The notes below the pieces were generated by a model that searched no databases, was not told the origin of the DNA, and saw only the letters and a list, made by a program, of their open reading frames with translations. From contig JAUQZD010000006.1 of NCBI GenBank assembly GCA_030587405.1, positions 1-32,712 on the forward strand: DNA of 32,712 nt. Reading direction: 5' to 3'. The translations under genes and the position numbers were made by a program. Source of the stretch: Candidatus Freyrarchaeum guaymasense (GTDB lineage Archaea; Asgardarchaeota; Jordarchaeia; Jordarchaeales; Freyrarchaeaceae). Shown here one piece after another: positions 31,321 through 32,712 of the stretch. The stretch's first letter is position 1. Each line of letters starts with the position of its first letter.

Positions 31321-32365
31321 GTTTAAGGGCGTGAAGCTGCTTCCCGAATGGTACGTCATTTAGGAACCCAGGGTAGAAGTAGCAGTCCTTACAGAAGTCT
31401 GGAAATCTCCCTTCCTTAAACATTTTCCTTAGCTCATTGTACTTTTCCCCGTCCCACACCTCCCGGAAGCTCCTCTCCTTAATATTTCCCATGACTTCCT
31501 CACTGTAACAGCAGGGGACTACGTCGCCGTTATGATTGATGTCTGCTGACAGCCACGGTCTATAGCATATAACGCCGCTAGGCGGCTTTTTATACATTGA
31601 AAGGAACTCCTCTACGTTAACCAGTATCCCGTACCTCTCGGCTTTTAACGCAGCCCGCTTTAGGTGCTCTAAGGTCTCCGGAATATCTCTATCGTCTATT
31701 ATCAGGGAGGGGTCTTCAGGGTAGTACTTGTCGAAGGTGAGTATTTGGGCGCCTACCCTATATGCCAACTCCACCATGTCCTCTAGTAAGGTGTTGTTAA
31801 GGTTGGTGACCACGCAGTGGATCTGGAGTAACGGCTTAACCCGCCTTTCCCTTCTCTTCAGCTCAGTCAGCATCCTCATAGCGGAAACAACCTTCTCAAA
31901 GAAGCGGGGGGAACCCCTAATCTCCCCGTAAGCGTCCGGTGTAGGTGCGTCGACGGAGAACATTGCAACATCCCATCCGACATCCACCATAAAGCGAGCT
32001 ATTCTCTCGTCTAGGAGAGTGCCATTAGTTGTTAAGACACCTTCCATCCTAAGCTCCTTCACGGCACGCATTATCTCGAGGATGTCGTCTCTCATCAGCG
32101 GCTCACCGCCACCTACCACATGGATCCTTTTAGTCCCGAACTCAGCCAGCTCCTTCAGCAAGGTTAAGTAACGCCCCGTCGGAAGCTCCTCCATTAAAGC
32201 TCGTTTCCTATCCTCATCGGAAAGCCTCCTCTGGAAGCACATCTTACACCTAAGGTTGCACCGAAGCGTAGGTTTAAGGTCAACCTCCTCAGGGGGCGCA
32301 AACCCTCTACACCGCCATATCGAAGCGTAGAGCAGCGGAGCCCTAACAGCCCAGTTTCTCACCAT
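31313..32365 (-). CDS. radical SAM / SPASM domain protein
   Basis: The enzyme cleaves S-adenosylmethionine at a [4Fe-4S] cluster bound by CNLRCKMC (Cys 36, 40, 43). It is followed by GGGEPLMRDDI (SAM-binding GGE-like motif), TTNGTLLD and FSVDAPTPDAYGEIRG. The C-terminus carries SPASM cysteines (CYRPWLSADINHNGDVVPCC and FCKDCYFYP) for an extra cluster. Such proteins mature peptides or modify proteins; members resembling it include PqqE/MoaA-like maturases. No precursor peptide gene is obvious beside it, so the target is unknown. ATG 32365 is a clear start. It is divergent from the sirtuin gene. Confidence 0.93.
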   Translation of the reverse strand: MVRNWAVRAPLLYASIWRCRGFAPPEEVDLKPTLRCNLRCKMCFQRRLSDEDRKRALMEELPTGRYLTLLKELAEFGTKRIHVVGGGEPLMRDDILEIMRAVKELRMEGVLTTNGTLLDERIARFMVDVGWDVAMFSVDAPTPDAYGEIRGSPRFFEKVVSAMRMLTELKRRERRVKPLLQIHCVVTNLNNTLLEDMVELAYRVGAQILTFDKYYPEDPSLIIDDRDIPETLEHLKRAALKAERYGILVNVEEFLSMYKKPPSGVICYRPWLSADINHNGDVVPCCYSEEVMGNIKERSFREVWDGEKYNELRKMFKEGRFPDFCKDCYFYPGFLNDVPFGKQLHALKLI

Positions 32366-32539
32366 ACAGAAGCCTCCTAGAAAACCCGAGAGGAAAAAGG
32401 ACTCCCTCTCTCAAAAAAACGTTTCGGGAACATTAAAGCGTTTCTAGCATCATTAAGCATATTAACGATTAAACCCTTAACCATTCCTCAACCTACAGAG
32501 GAGGGGATCCAAACGGAATCAGAGGAGGTTAACAGTAAA

Positions 32540-32712
32540 ATCTGGGATCTAGCCAGACTCATCAAAAACTCTAGGCTTGTCGTAGCATTAACAGGAGCTG
32601 GGATATCGACGGCATCCGGCATTCCTGACTTCAGGGGGCCGAGTGGACTGTGGAAAAGGCTCGACCCCTACAAGTTTGGCTCCATACAAGGATTCCTCTC
32701 AGACCCTGAGGG
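32540..32712 (+). CDS. Sir2-family NAD-dependent deacetylase, N-terminal part, unusual start
   Basis: The frame reads [20 protein letters not shown], then [20 protein letters not shown] and [17 protein letters not shown], running off the window. [15 protein letters not shown] is the sirtuin NAD-binding signature. Between the TAG at 32378 and the signature the frame has no ATG, GTG or TTG, and no other frame offers a usable one. GGAGG at 32524-32528 lies 11 bases before ATC 32540, which I list as a possible non-canonical start; ATT or ATC codons further up are alternatives. A sequence error is also possible. The role would be protein deacetylation, perhaps of Alba or acetyl-CoA synthetase (family knowledge). 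Confidence 0.75.
   Translation, partial: MWDLARLIKNSRLVVALTGAGISTASGIPDFRGPSGLWKRLDPYKFGSIQGFLSDPE

Noticed and set aside
1..32712. CRISPR arrays and tRNA or rRNA genes
   Set aside because: I saw no regularly spaced direct repeats, no cloverleaf with a GTTCGA-type T-loop and no rRNA-like stretch; a short or intron-bearing tRNA could escape reading by eye.

Overview
The window is archaeal. Markers are transcription factor B, an archaeal-type glutamyl-tRNA synthetase, ribosomal protein eS17, an A24 (archaellin/pilin) peptidase, TATA-type promoters and many GTG/TTG starts behind strong GGAGG-type ribosome binding sites. A full Mvh-Hdr locus plus an MtxX-like protein point to hydrogen- and heterodisulfide-linked energy metabolism. 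The gelsolin-like and roadblock-like proteins recall Bathyarchaeia or Asgard-type lineages. I cannot fix the lineage from this sequence alone.

Layout. 1-7.8 kb: end of an ABC ATPase, MtxX-like protein, M42 aminopeptidase, a highly structured intergenic element, A24 prepilin peptidase coupled to gltX, a HAD phosphatase, a TIM-barrel isomerase and two winged-helix regulators. 8-9.9 kb: glycosyltransferase, small helical protein, secreted protein. 10-17.3 kb: divergent hydrogenase (mvhD-mvhG-mvhA-vhuU, minus) and heterodisulfide reductase (hdrA-hdrC-hdrB, plus), followed by eS17. 17.3-21.5 kb: TFB, a possible AbrB/ACT-like protein, an SCP2 protein, a gelsolin-domain protein and a roadblock/LC7-like protein. 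21.5-25.9 kb: a large surface-glycoprotein gene broken by three frameshifts and by a TnpB-only IS200/IS605-family insertion. 26.4-32.7 kb: SerB, thioredoxin, HAD phosphatase, URO-D-like protein, metallophosphoesterase, radical SAM/SPASM protein and the start of a sirtuin.

The main discovery is at 10075-10224 (minus). The hydrogenase large subunit stops before its C-terminal nickel-binding motif. That motif is carried by a separate 49-residue reading frame just downstream, with an in-frame UGA exactly where [NiFeSe] hydrogenases carry selenocysteine. The order D-G-A-U matches the Vhu operon of Methanococcales, but the residue before the presumed Sec is Cys rather than the usual Pro. This implies a selenocysteine-decoding archaeon with a split, Sec-containing Mvh/Vhu hydrogenase joined to HdrABC for electron bifurcation.

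Other points of interest are a TnpB insertion whose removal restores the host reading frame, loss of the canonical RuvC-II glutamate in that TnpB, an eS17 with a long acidic tail, a ribosome-site hairpin upstream of tfb, palindromic operator candidates and a sirtuin with no canonical start codon.
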